NCBI GenBank assembly: GCA_039000515.1 | Contig: JBCFYV010011164.1 | Coordinates: 34,245,021-34,309,020, forward strand | Direction: 5' to 3' | Length of the DNA: 64,000 bases | Source of the DNA: Timema cristinae | Taxonomy: Eukaryota; Arthropoda; Insecta; Phasmatodea; Timematidae | Shown: in pieces, positions 35,146 through 45,880 of the stretch | How the letters are laid out: the number at the start of each line of letters is the position of its first letter | Position numbering within the stretch: position 1 is the stretch's first letter | Notes under the pieces: generated by a model | The model's input: only the letters and a program-made list of their open reading frames with translations | Databases searched by the model: none | Told to the model about the DNA's origin: nothing | Position numbers and translations under genes: made by a program

Positions 35146-35889
35146 AACATAATCAATTACCAAAGAGTAACCGACAATACACGCACCGGCGGACTAAACG
35201 AGGCTCTTTTTTTCACTTTTGAGATTTATTCATATACAAAAATGTATGAAAAGGTGATATTAGCTCGTTTTCAACGACTTTTTAAGCATAATTGCGGAGA
35301 TCTGAAACTAGCCTTGATGAAAAGTGCTATAGATTTAGCTATCCTCTAATAATTTTTTGCCAGGCGCACAGCAAAAAATTTAATATATTTAAGAACTAGC
35401 AGTGATCTTTCCTCTTTACCTTGAAGAAATAAGTTTAGTAGTTTTATTTCCCCTCTTTCTTATTAACAGAATGGTTGTAGGCAAAGGGCGAAAGTGAATA
35501 TAAGCTTAGACAGACAGAATATCGAAATAATTCCAGAAAACTACACCGACCTTCGTATTTTAAGCCGTGTGGTCTGGTAGCGGTTGATACATTCCCGCTG
35601 ACCGAGGTGGTTGTCTATATCTAAGTATTATCGTACTTTGACGGTTATATACGAAATATACCAAAATATACGAAACTAAGTAGTTCACTCTGTGAAGCCT
35701 CTTGTTTATTAACTGATAAATAGGGTCCGGACTTGGATAACCTAAAGATTGAAAAAAATACCTATAAAATTACACTAACAATTCTTAAAAAAAAAGTTTT
35801 CATAAAGACTTATAATTGAATGCGCAAGAATAAATCAAACACGCACATTACGAATATAAAATAAGAATATATTTATGCGCTTAATATTA
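35146..35889. other. No gene seen
   Basis: AT-rich. 35745-35830 repeats a strip from 34500-34590 (ACACTAACAATTCTTAAAAA, TGAATGCGCAAG), a short direct duplication of unknown type. Confidence 0.5.
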
Positions 35890-36075
35890 TTTAAGGTGGG
35901 GATGTAGGGAACGCGAGAAAAGACGAGCGTTTTTGAAGTTCTTATAGCATCATTTTTTCTCGCCAAAATAAATAAAAGATTGCTACAGTAAACACACGTG
36001 TAATTTAGTTCACATGGTGATATCAACGGTTTTAGAATTTCTGTCATGAGTAAAGCGGTATTAGATGACAAGATT
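35890..36075. mobile_element. MITE I, truncated copy
   Basis: TTTAAGGTGGGGATGTAGGG then AACGCGAGAAAAGACG matches the end of the 39026 copy, and TTCACATGGTGATATCAACG the interior. The other terminus is missing. Confidence 0.6.
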
Positions 36076-36572
36076 TATTACCTAAAAATACAAAATGACA
36101 GAAAATAACCTTTAAAACCTTTTCCTAAGCCAGGGGATCATGAACAAAATTTATATACGCATGAACATGGTCTGTAATATGCCCAAAAAATGTTGATATG
36201 GCATCAAAATTTGAGCCCTGCTGATAGCACATCCCCTCTTTTGCTACTGAGTATCTCAAGTACAGAGATTGACGCGTTAGTCCATCCGGCCACCGATGCG
36301 GATAGTAAAATAATTAATTAAGCTTCTTAATCTTATTAAAACTCGCTCAATGCATTAATCCTTTGTGTAATATTATGTTTTCCCTTGGAACATAGCCTAA
36401 ATGGGTCGTTCTCCAAGAAGCCCGTTTTTCGATTCGGGCCTGGTAAATATTTATTTTCGTTTCGGTTCCTCTATGCAAAACACACACACACCAACTGTGT
36501 AAAATAAATGTATCAGGAGAATAGAACGAACCCAAACACAAATAGGCCCCTAGTGTAACTAGTATTTCGGGC

Positions 36573-36874
36573 ACACCCGCTGTGGTGGTAGCATGGTCTA
36601 ACTTTAAGGCGTCCCTCTTGCAATAGACTAGATCACTGATAACGGAGGGATTGTGGTTCGAATACCGGTCGGGTATACTGAGTTTTTTTTCTAAATTGTT
36701 TTTAAACTCTCCCTCGACGTAAATGCAGGTACACTTCCTCTAAACTTAATGTTCCTCATCCCTAACACATTAGCGTAATTAGTACATTTTATTATAGCCT
36801 AAACGGGTGGTATTAAAATTAATACTAAAAAAAAGTATGGGTCTGACCTGAGACTACTACTAAGACGTGGTGAA
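36573..36874 (+). mobile_element. SINE-A2 copy with insertion in its tail
   Basis: CACCCGCTGTGGTGGTAGCA, B box GGTTCGAATACCGG, GGGTATACTGAG. The tail GCCTAAACGGGTGGTA is followed by about 50 extra bp, then TACTAAGACGTGGTG. Confidence 0.7.
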
Positions 36875-36884
36875 AAAAATGTAT

Positions 36885-36950
36885 TCAGGTACCAGCTGGC
36901 ATTGAACCTACACCCATTACCGACTGAGCTAAGATATTTAAATAACGTAA
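36885..36950 (-). mobile_element. tRNA-like (SINE-D) head fragment
   Basis: GGCATTGAACCTACACCC (antisense B box) and TACCGACTGAGCTAAGATAT (antisense A box) at tRNA-like spacing. Confidence 0.4.
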
Positions 36951-36956
36951 AGTTCA

Positions 36957-37175
36957 AGTCAGCATCGATGAGCACGTGGACTAAGAAGTCTGGTCTACCG
37001 GTGACAGGTAGGTCTAGATTAGATAGAGTGTCTGCTGGGTTTACTGATAATGTTACTCCCTAAATGTTTGACCCACTTTCGTTTCAGGCAAGTAAGAGTA
37101 CATTTACTTTAAATTATAATTCCCCATTAACATCCCGTTAAAATGCTTCTAGTTCTAACGGGTAGTAAGATGCAA
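36957..37175 (+). mobile_element. SINE-B copy, diverged
   Basis: GATGAGCACGTGGACTAAGA, CTGGTCTACCGGTGACAGGT, CCTAAATG, and a tail TCTAACGGGTAGTAAGATGC. Confidence 0.6.
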
Positions 37176-37544
37176 AAAAAAAACACACTTCTATCAATCT
37201 ACCTAGCTAGTGCTCGAACCCGGCAGGCCTAGCTGATCATAGTCGGGCACTCTAGCACCTAGTATAATCGGAGAAACATTGACAAAGTCACTTCCGGGAA
37301 TCATCGTTTACAAATTTCTCGTTTGGAAAAGTCCGGGGCTTTCAAACAATATTGAAAGTTGATCTCAAGGTTGTTTCCTTAATTATCTTCAAGTTGATGT
37401 AACAAAGAGTTCACTCTTTTCGGAATGAATAGCGTACTTACGCCCTTTTTAAATACAAGAACTACATTTTAAATAACGTGTAGCATTGTACTTTTGATGA
37501 TGATTTATTTTGTCTTGTAATAAAAATTGTTCTGATAAATTAAC

Positions 37545-37748
37545 TAAGTTAAGCTACACCTTTGGGGTAGGCTTGGAAAAATAGAATTTAGAGGAAATGT
37601 ACTCAAATTTGGGGGAAAGGAGTTGAAGACCAATTAAGAGTAAAAAGTTCTCAGTACGCCCAGTTTGGACTCAAACCTTGTTCTTACCTTCACTCACAGA
37701 CTGGACTAGATGAGCCTGACGTTTAATCCACGTGCACATCAATGCTAA
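37545..37748 (-). mobile_element. SINE-B copy, antisense
   Basis: On the - strand: GTGCACGTGGATTAAACGTC, AGGCTCATCTAGTCCAGTC, AAGGTTTGAGTCC (B box), GGCGTACTGAGAAC, GGTCTTCAACTCC. The shared tail is lost. Confidence 0.65.
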
Positions 37749-38014
37749 TTTGAAATATTTCCAGCTGCCTGGTTTCTATAAACCTATAATAATATTGTCT
37801 TTATCATCATGGAGAGGGGAAGATAGTAACTTTCTGATTTGACAGGGACAGGAAGGTTGGGATTTTTAATATCGAGAAGGTGTGCTGGGTTGATTTTTCC
37901 TATATATTAAGACGTAGATCACGTAAAAAATATATTTGTGCACTTAAGCCTCAGGAATAACTCAAAATATATGATCTAAGATTCACAAGTCAAGTAAGCT
38001 GTGATTTTTGGAAC

Positions 38015-38110
38015 TGCCCCACATCATTGGGCATAAGGTTAACGCGTCGCACTCGCAATAGACTGGATGGATAGCCGGTGGCAGGGAGGTCGGGGCTTGA
38101 ATCATGGTCA
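38015..38110 (+). mobile_element. SINE-A2 head fragment
   Basis: GGTTAACGCGTCGCACTCGC, AATAGACTGGATGG and GGAGGTCGGGGCTTGAATCA. The body is missing. Confidence 0.5.
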
Positions 38111-38769
38111 TATCTTGTGATGAAATAGATTTTCATTTAAGTTCCCACCCCTAATATATCTCAAATTAATGAATAATTTCCGAATATAAAACTCAATGCA
38201 TCCACATGTATTAGGAAATCTTCACACACAACTTGGGTGATCATTTATTTATTTTGTTGTTGCTTACAACAACCCTGTGTCGTCAGTTTATATTTTATTT
38301 TGTTTAAAATCCCCACACCCCTATTGCAAATACTTATGAAATATAACCACCTGGAAAACACTCTCTTTCACAGCCTTACTGCAGAACGGTCCATGAAATT
38401 TTAATCTCGGATTAATTTCTATTGTCTACAACCTTACTGAGAAGCGGTCCGCGCTAAATCAATTCAAATTTTCAAATTTGGTCCGCGACACGTCAAACTG
38501 CCGTATCGTATATTCTAACTTAATTATTCAAGATAAATGAATAAAAACAAGTTTCTACAAAATAACAAATTTTTCACATATACGTAGCATTAAAACAGAC
38601 TCCAACCCAAGACTCCATGTAAGGATAGCAAGTATATTTACCATTTGTTTTCGAAAACTCGAGGCTTCACGAAAAAAGACTCGACTACCCTACAATTTGA
38701 CTCCACAACGAGGGTCTTCCAACAAAACACTCCCCAGTAGAGAGAAATAACTCTACTCTCTCCTAAAGA

Positions 38770-38910
38770 TGGTTTTTACTAAATTATTTACCATTCTTTT
38801 TACACTTAAATGTCGATACATTTCTTCTAAATCCTATCTTCCTCGTCCATATCCCGTTATTGTAAATATTTGGTTAACCTGAATGGGTAGAGAAAACGCG
38901 ATGCTCAAAG
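38770..38910 (+). mobile_element. SINE-B 3' half
   Basis: TTTCTTCTAAATCCTATCTT, CCTCGTCCATATCCCGTTAT and CCTGAATGGGTAGAGAAAAC. Confidence 0.5.
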
Positions 38911-39025
38911 CAAAAACCTTTAATGCAACCGGTTGGATCAGAGTCAAGTATGCTAACGACTCTGCTAATTTTCGAGTTATTTCTTTTAGTTTAATGATTA
39001 TGGACGTGGAAGGTAGTTCCTTTAA

Positions 39026-39369
39026 GGTGGGGGTGTAGGGATAAAGGTACATTTTTTGCAGTTTTTATATAAAAACTTTTTTTGGACAAAATATATCAAA
39101 TATTTCTTCAGTAGAAACATCGAGTTTAATTATTGTCTTCACATGGTGACCTCAACTATTCTTGAATATTTTTCAAGGGTGTCCTGGTATTTAATGACAA
39201 TTTTTTCTCTCTTCATTTATAAAATGTTGTCATCTAATTCCACTATGTTCATGATAGATAATCTATAACTTTGTACCGAAGCAATATTTTATTTATATTG
39301 ACAAAAAAAAAAATTGAAATAAAAACTGCAAATACCCCGGTTATTTCTCGCATCTCCTACAACTCCACC
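39026..39369. mobile_element. MITE I, full copy with TTAA flanks
   Basis: 344 bp. Left end GGTGGGGGTGTAGGGATAAA; right end read inwards GGTGGAGTTGTAGGAGATGC. Flanked by TTAA at 39022-39025 and 39370-39373. TTAA duplications are typical of piggyBac-type insertion, but the GG start is not diagnostic. The 70-codon frame inside is not supported as a gene. Relatives at 35890 and 45375. Confidence 0.7.
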
Positions 39370-39566
39370 TTAATTGGTTATGTGTAAGACAAGGCAAACT
39401 TGCCTTAACTTCGCCAAAATGTTTCAAAATAAAGACAATGCATAAATATATTCTGCGTTACCCGGAGCCCGACTCAATTTTAATTAATTAAAAGATAATT
39501 AAATTGTAAAATTTCGGCTACGAGGTGCACACTTTCGTTCACTGCGGCTACTCATTTTAAAATTTC

Positions 39567-39616
39567 GGCCCTCTGCGTGCGGTAGATATCGCGCAACTCT
39601 CATGACAAACAAACTC
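39567..39616 (+). repeat. Fragment of the composite strand-switch repeat
   Basis: CTGCGTGCGGTAGATATCGC and CTCTCATGACAAACAAAC match 32150-32215. Confidence 0.6.
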
Positions 39617-39619
39617 TTA

Positions 39620-39821
39620 GGGCTAGTTTCATAGTCAAATTTAGTACGCCTCAAGTGCGGCGCTACACTAAGTACATGACGACACCTACCTAAACCAGAA
39701 TGGAATGGGCCGTTCTCGCATAGGAAACTGGCCCATTCCATTTTGGTTTAGGTAGGTGTCGTCATGTACTTAATGTAGCGCCGCACTTGAGGCGTACTAA
39801 ATTTGACTATGAAACTGGCCC
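39620..39821. mobile_element. Palindromic 202-bp MITE, copy 2
   Basis: GGGCTAGTTTCATAGTCAAA ... TTTGACTATGAAACTGGCCC, flanked by TTA at 39617-39619 and 39822-39824. The loop reads GTTCTCGCATAGGAAACT, the reverse complement of the loop in copy 1. The arms differ from copy 1 at only a few bases. Confidence 0.92.
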
Positions 39822-39829
39822 TTAGTGTT

Positions 39830-40380
39830 ATTAATATAATGAGAAGATAGAGTCTAAATAAAAACTTATCCACCATAGAATATGCAAGTGGTATACCTAC
39901 TTTATTGTGGTTGTGAGGGTGGTGTGTTTGGAAGTGAATGGGGAAAAAAGATCAAGGGGTTGGTTTTCCAAATCACGTATTCCATTTTGAGATCACAAAA
40001 ACGATAAAGTACGCCAAAGATGTGCTCTTATTGGTTTTTTAAAGTCGTTGGGAGGGATCAGGGAAGGAAGGCAAGGAATAAAGTTTCCCGTAAGGGTTGA
40101 ATTCAGCATGAAGCTTCTGCATGCACAATAATGTATCTCTGGGTCTTGGACACTATGGGAAGGAATTTTACGAGACAGGGTAGTTCCCTAGCTTGCACTC
40201 GAAAATATATAAAGGTGTCGTAACTTTAAAATAAATATCTTAGAAGGTGCACTCCAGCAGATGAGCTCCATTTGACTAAGAATTAATTTTAAACGTATTT
40301 TAAAAACGACAAGGCACGTTTTTTAGTGCAGTTTCATATTTTTTTAAAATTCTTTCTAAACTGAACGATTTAGTTTACAT
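39830..40380. other. No gene seen
   Basis: Moderate-AT sequence without supported exon or recognised repeat. Confidence 0.4.
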
Positions 40381-40395
40381 TTCTATAGTTTTATA

Positions 40396-40679
40396 AGGTG
40401 ACCTGGTGGTCTAGGGGTAAGGTGTCGGACTTCTATGTTGTGGGTCCGAGGTTCAATCCTCGGTCCCGGCACAGATTTATCTGATTACCATACCTTCACC
40501 TCTGACAAGACGTGAATTAATCACAACTTGTGAATGTGGAGAATGCCAGGCCTCCACCGTGGTTCGGATCCCACATTAAACTTTAAGTCCTCCATTTCAT
40601 CTCACAATCACCCTACCACTACACATTAGCGTAAGTCCGTATAACCCAAACGGGTAGTAAGATGCGGTGCTAATAATAA
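40396..40679 (+). mobile_element. SINE-C, full length with target-site duplication
   Basis: Head GGTGACCTGGTGGTCTAGGG, B box GGTTCAATCCT, tail ACGGGTAGTAAGATGCGGTG. TATAGTTTTATA at 40384-40395 is repeated at 40680-40691. Confidence 0.92.
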
Positions 40680-40819
40680 TATAGTTTTATAGTCATTATT
40701 AATTATTTCCTTATAAATAAAAACATTTATTCGAGAAATATTGTAAATATTACATTGGCGATGAAATGACATATTAATGGCGCCGTTAATATCCTTTTAT
40801 TTCATCATCTGCGTCATAC

Positions 40820-41035
40820 TACCCATCTGGTCTATCCGCTTATGGGTTAGAGTTGAATTAGGTAGGATTTGGATTAACTATAGGGCTACCCGAATACGCG
40901 TAGAGGGAAACCATCTAGAAAAATATTACCCTCAGTATTCCCTGGCTAGGATTCTAGTCCCCCCACCCCTATTCCTCGTTACTGGCAAACAAGACATTAT
41001 GAGTATGACATCTTTGTCCACGTACTCACTGGTGC
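40820..41035 (-). mobile_element. SINE-B copy, antisense
   Basis: The - strand reads GTGAGTACGTGGACAAAGAT, then AGGATTCTAG-type decay at the B box, GAATACTGAGGGTAATATTT, TAGATGG, and a tail with CCAGATGGGTAGTATGACGC. It explains the overlapping 117-codon + strand frame. Confidence 0.6.
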
Positions 41036-41364
41036 GATATTCTGTTATTGTTTTTGTCCGACTTCTAGCCCGGTTAATAGCGCCGAGTCTGTCTACTACG
41101 TTTAGGACCCTGATTAGATTCTTGACGTGACAAAAATATATCATTAATGGAATTATAACTTCATATTTAACAGTGATGTAGTAAGCTAACGGTCGAGGGA
41201 ATGACTGCTGTCTCGACCTTTCTACAGATAATTTAGTTTGTAAGTCATATGCTGATTAATAATTCTTTTCGGAAAGTTCATGTTAAGTACGCCTAATAAA
41301 AAAACGGTATGGTAAAGACGTGTTTCAGTAAAAAAAAATACCTAAATTTTACACTAGGTTTAGC

Positions 41365-41615
41365 TCATATACCTTCTCTCGCATTGGATTAGACTGCCGA
41401 TGACGGGGATATCGAGGTTCGAATCTCGATCGAGTGTACTGAGTGGTTTTTTTAAAAATGTTTTCCCACTCTCTTTCTCTATCTATCTCTCACCCCCTCC
41501 ACGCAAATTCTTGTACACTTCTTATAAATACAACCTCCTTAACACCTAAAACCATTTGCGTAATTAATACATAAGCGTGTAGACCAAACGGGTAGTAAGA
41601 CATGTCACTAAAAAA
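41365..41615 (+). mobile_element. SINE-A2 copy
   Basis: CTCGCATTGGATTAGACTGC, GATGACGGGGATATCGAGG, TTCGAATCTCGATCGAGTG and AACGGGTAGTAAGACATGTC. CT-repeat expansion in the middle (41470-41495). Confidence 0.75.
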
Positions 41616-41821
41616 TTATTTAAAACCTAATTTTAGACAAGTTTAAAAAAATACACTCTTATCATACATACTCTTTAATAAAACATAAAAGAGTTTCTGA
41701 AAAACTAGATTTTACATATACATTTAGTCACCCGAGAAGTCAAGTGTTCTATCTCCAAAATGCTAGTGTTCTATCTCCAAAATTGTTAAATTTGAGATTT
41801 TTGGTGTTTACGTTTATTTAG

Positions 41822-42094
41822 AATGCACTTGATTCACCTGCGGTGAAATTGAGACTATTATATAATTACTTAAGAGGATACAATCTCGAGTTGTCATCTA
41901 GTAACATTGGTTTTATACTCAAGGTTAAACTTCAATACTCTTTTACACAAAATAGAAAAATTGGACATAGAACACTTGCATTCTCGGGTGACGATTTGCA
42001 ATTTACGTTAGTAGTAGATGAATTATGGCTGCTATTATTTCAAGGATCTCTTCGTCATAAGAAAGTGGTTGATGTTTTTAAAAAGAAATGTTGA
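41822..42094 (+). CDS. Candidate terminal exon, unknown protein
   Basis: Open from a plausible splice acceptor (GTTTACGTTTATTTAG/AATGC, exon from 41822) to TGA at 42092-42094, about 90 codons. It is read in the frame that starts NALDSPAVKLRLLYNYLRG and ends LRHKKVVDVFKKKC. The mix of leucine-rich amphipathic helix, charged positions and a basic end looks more protein-like than neighbouring frames. An AATAAA lies 223 bp downstream at 42317-42322, as expected after a last exon. No family recognised, no upstream exon found, and no transposon similarity seen. It could equally be a chance frame or part of an unrecognised repeat. Confidence 0.22.
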   Translation, partial: NALDSPAVKLRLLYNYLRGYNLELSSSNIGFILKVKLQYSFTQNRKIGHRTLAFSGDDLQFTLVVDELWLLLFQGSLRHKKVVDVFKKKC

Positions 42095-42109
42095 GCTGTA
42101 GATTTGCAC

Positions 42110-43590
42110 GACAATCACCACACTTCTTAACTGTTGTTCTTTACTACAAACACTGTGACTTACAATAGCAAGAACATTCATTTGGACGATTTTTTGTCTG
42201 AGGAAAAAAACTATTTTTCATTAGTCTTAATAGTTTTAAGTTAAAAGTTGTCTTTTTAATATAGACAATACTATTATAAACATTTATAGGAAGGATTTTT
42301 TTCTTATTTGTATCTAAATAAAATTATATTTTAAAAGAAAGGATGAGATTGATACGCTTGTGCTGGGATGGCTCTTGGAGTGTCTTTATTTTACTGTCAT
42401 TTATCTTTGTTGTCAATTATAAATATGACTCACAATCAAGTAGTTTTTTACTCCTCTAGCCTCTACCCTTTTAAACCTCCCCCACCTCCATATCTACATG
42501 TTTGAATTACCTTAAATAGACCTCTCGGATTGGTTCTACAAACACACCACGTTATATATATACATTTTTTTACACGCTATATATAATTACTTTCTATGCA
42601 GTTTGTCCTGGTTAAGAGGCCTATACATGACGAGTGATTCAAGCCATCTGAAATACGTATCTCTGTATATGCGTGAATATTTAAACTAGATACAAAATTA
42701 GCCCAGGTGTTTATTTACTAAACCATCTTTAGATAGAAGCGTTTGTTAACTTGTATTAATGTGTGGATACCGTATAGATAGATACCCTGATTTGTGGGAA
42801 ATAAAACGACTGGATTTCTTTAATAAAAAGTTAGCTCTTGGTATAAAAAGACGGTAAATAAAATATATAATTTTGGAGTTAAAAATGGTAACCAATCAAC
42901 TTTTGTTTTAGGTAGTATAGTGCAACAATAGAAATAATACGGCTACATTTTTAAATAACTAATTGATCAAATATGAAAGTTAAAAAAATCTTATAGCTTT
43001 TTTAGGAATAATTGTATCTTTTTTTGTATTTAGTCACAATATGGCCGTTATAATAGAGAGTTTGAACACATATTTTATCAAGGTTTTTTTCCCCCAGGGA
43101 AATGGACTTACTAGGCTGAAGGAATTTGATTTTTGCTATCGGTAAATCGCATTTAAATCCCCAAAATTGACCATAATTGGAATTTAAAATCTCAAGTAAT
43201 TAATCTCTCGACTTGATTCAATTTTGTTTTATTTTGCACGTGTATTATGAATACAAAATTGCTTCAATATACTTTTCATATGTTTCGATATCCATTTTAA
43301 TGTTCTAAGTAAAAGTTGACGCGTCTCGTGAAATGTCGGTGTATCTACGAGGAAACGAATTAAAACACTCCTCCGCACATCTTTCAGGCACATGTTAAGA
43401 TTATTACAGTATTAAGGGTTTGCAACGATCAACTTTTTAATTCAAAGTGAATTTGAATAGAATAGATTAAATATTCTCTAGGCTGAATATTTGTTGATAG
43501 TTATTTTATACTGTGAAAATTTTATTTGGTGATTATTTATATTAATTTACCCACTAATTAAAAAAAGAATTATTGTACAATTGCTTGTAA
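42110..43590. other. AT-rich, no gene seen
   Basis: AT-rich sequence with scattered short repeats. No supported exon. Confidence 0.45.
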
Positions 43591-43599
43591 TAATTACCA

Positions 43600-43641
43600 G
43601 TAACGCGAAGTTGAAATTTTCGAAGCTTCGCACCCCTCTAG
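43600..43641 (+). mobile_element. Possible Helitron 3' end
   Basis: A perfect CGAAGCTTCG hairpin core at 43621-43630 is followed 7 nt later by CTAG (43638-43641) and then T. This is the hairpin-CTRR-T layout of Helitron 3' ends. No matching 5' TC end was found. Confidence 0.35.
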
Positions 43642-43789
43642 TTATTAATCTGATATTAAACAGGTAACAATTTAAGGTAAAGCTAAAATATTACGGGGTG
43701 TAGATTCCTGAGGTCAACATTAAATGTTGGTAGTCAGCTGTTTAATAATAAGCTTGTTGAATTGATATTCTGAAAATTGAAAAATGACA

Positions 43790-43860
43790 CCTGGACACGG
43801 GAATAGAACCCGGGACCTTTGGCATAGTACGCCAATGCTCTAACCACTGAGCTATCCAGG
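43790..43860 (-). tRNA. tRNA-like unit, left arm (probable pseudo-tRNA or SINE head)
   Basis: Cloverleaf-like. The acceptor stem CCTGGAT pairs with GTCCAGG. The D arm is CTC...GAG with A box TAGCTCAGTGG. A perfect 5-bp anticodon stem TTGGC/GCCAA encloses the 7-nt loop GTACTAT (T33 present, anticodon position ACT). The T arm is GGG-TTCTATT-CCC. ACT would be a Ser anticodon, but there is no long variable arm and the T-stem is short. The B box GGTTCTATTCC departs from GGTTCGANNCC. More likely a tRNA-derived repeat than a working tRNA. Confidence 0.5.
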
Positions 43861-44048
43861 AATCCTCCCGTGCTCAGGGTCATTCTTCATTCATATTTTA
43901 AGGCAGAGTCTATGATGGACGTGCGGAAATGGTCTGATAGCTCGTGATCTTAGTAAAATCACACATTAGTAGCCGATGTTTTCCGCACGTCCATCATAGT
44001 CTCTGCCTTAAAATATGAGTGAAGAATGACCCTGAGCACGGGAGGACT

Positions 44049-44119
44049 CCTGGATAGCTCAGTGGTAAGAGCATTGGCGTACTAAGCCAAAGGTCCCAGG
44101 TTCTATTCCCGTGTCCAGG
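44049..44119 (+). tRNA. tRNA-like unit, right arm (probable pseudo-tRNA or SINE head)
   Basis: Same fold as 43790-43860, differing at three positions: one in the D loop, one in the anticodon loop (GTACTAA), and G to A in the T stem (CCAGG). The T-stem change weakens pairing. The 5' ends of the two units face each other across 188 bp of palindromic DNA. Confidence 0.5.
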
Positions 44120-44144
44120 TGTCATTTTTCAATTTTCAGAATAT

Positions 44145-44685
44145 ATCTAGATGGAGAATTCCTCTCTTAAAGCACAAACAATAGCTTTGACTATTTGATT
44201 CTTGTTGAATTAAGCTATAGTGATAGCGTTTTTTAGATGATAATGATGATGATAATGATGAACCGTGCATGCCTTACTGCACCCTTAGAATCGCACGGCT
44301 ATGACAAGCTGATTATATTTATTTCTTACTTTAGGACTACTTATTGGTTATTTATTGAGATTAGTAAAAAATAAATATTGTACACGATTTATTTTATTAA
44401 TTTCAATTTCATTGTTGTAAGTTTAACATTTAAATGATACAGTTTTAAAACTGACGCGGAGAGCCTGAGCTAGTTCTTGTTAATGACTGAGATCTTATTA
44501 TATTACTATAATTCTGTCGAGATCACTATTTTTCTGTGTGACATTATTATGTTCTGTCGATTACTATATGCACAAGCTGCATATATATTACCTACCCCTT
44601 GTTTCTTGGACCCCTTGTCTCCAGTCTTAAAACTAGCTAATAGGAGAACTAGTTTCCTACACCTTCTTAAATATATGGTCTAAAT
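44145..44685. other. No gene; GAT/AAT microsatellite
   Basis: GATGATAATGATGATGATAA around 44236-44262. Otherwise AT-rich without supported features. Confidence 0.5.
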
Positions 44686-44689
44686 ACAA

Positions 44690-44850
44690 AATTAACCTGA
44701 TTTAAATAGAACGGGACCCTTTGACAGATATATACATTATTCAAATAATTTGCATATGCTAATAAAATACGTAAAGTCATGTAATCTGCATTTTTCACTT
44801 TTGCTGGATAGTTTCAATACCTTTGAAATAACACTACCAATTAATTAAAA
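44690..44850 (+). repeat. Dispersed repeat G, diverged copy
   Basis: ACCTGATTTAAATAGAACGG and ACGTAAAGTCATGTAATCTG match the 14.2/15.5-kb inverted repeat interior. Confidence 0.5.
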
Positions 44851-44859
44851 TGTGATTAA

Positions 44860-45370
44860 TGTTGACAGCCAAAAAATTGTTTGAAACGACTAAAAGTTCC
44901 TTTCCCTTACAATCCTACATTCCTGATATAGTTTTGTTCCTAATTTAATGCTCACTCTTATGTAAAAACATATTTTTTTCAAAGGACTTGCAGATGCTCG
45001 TCAATGCATCGCGATTAGTTGTTTGATGGATCGGGGGACGTAATCCTTGTACCATAACGTAATTGATAATGGCTACGCCATACTTATGTATGCTCTTTGT
45101 TCTCGGGGAGGGTAGAGTGGGGTGCTCCAAGCTAATTGAGTGTAACTAACAGATCTGATTGGTTTGCTCTCTGACCCACTCATCGATTCTACATGCTTCA
45201 ATTTCCTTGTTTAGTAGTTGATAACGGTTTAGGGGTAGCTGCCAAGGGTAGAGTACAAGCCTAGGCAAACCTAGGTTACTGAATAGCGCAGGTAAGTGAA
45301 CAAATCATTAATTTCAAGACAAAGGCTTCATTCACACTATGACACTAACATTTTGTCTACGTTAGTATGA
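44860..45370. other. No gene seen
   Basis: A decayed tRNA-like strip may lie near 45220-45300 (GGTTTAGGGGTAGCTGCC). Nothing firm. Confidence 0.35.
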
Positions 45371-45374
45371 ACAT

Positions 45375-45745
45375 TAATTGTGAATACTCCATTAGATGAG
45401 GATTTAGGGGACTCGAGAAAAGGTCATTTTTCTTGTAGTTTTTGTATAAAAATAGTTTTTCCTTGTCAAAATAAATCATATTATTCTCCAGTAGAAACGG
45501 TTCCTGAATATTTGTCAAGAGTGTCCTGTAATTTAATGACTACTTTTTCTTTTCATTTACAAAATTTGTCATCTAATGCCGCTATGCTCATGACAGGTAT
45601 ACAATAACTGTTGATATAACCATGCGCAGAAAATTAAACTCTCTTTTTCTACTGAAGCGATGTTTTATATTTTATTTTCGAAAAAAAAAAAGTTTTGTTA
45701 TTAAAATTGTTGAAACAGTGACCTTTTCTGTCGTTCCCTACACAG
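45375..45745. mobile_element. MITE I, diverged copy
   Basis: GGACTCGAGAAAAGGTCATT on the left, and GTGACCTTTTCTGTCGTTCC (inverted) on the right. The interior TTTGTCAAGAGTGTCCTG matches 39170. Confidence 0.6.
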
Positions 45746-45756
45746 CGTCTTTCTAC

Positions 45757-45880
45757 CCGTTAGGGATATTTGTATATCCACACTAATGGTCTAAGGATAA
45801 GGAAGGTAGAATTTTAAAGTATACTAAATGTACCCGCATGTTCTTTGTGATAGAGGGAAACATCAGATTCGGTACGCTTT
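45757..45880 (-). mobile_element. SINE-B 3' half, antisense
   Basis: CTACCCGTTAGGGATATTTG, GGTAGAATTTTAAAGTATAC and ATGTACCCGCATG are the antisense tail and body. Confidence 0.5.

Larger units (their letters stand above)
43765..44144. repeat. 380-bp palindrome carrying two tRNA-like units
   Basis: Arms 43765-43929 and 43980-44144 (165 bp each) around a 50-bp spacer. I count about five mismatches between the arms. The outer ends are ATATTCTGAAAATTG and its reverse complement. Each arm contains one 71-nt tRNA-like unit, divergently oriented. Confidence 0.9.

Noticed and set aside
40777..41130. 117-codon + strand ORF
   Set aside because: Overlaps an antisense SINE-B and a short flank; no domain and no conserved start context.
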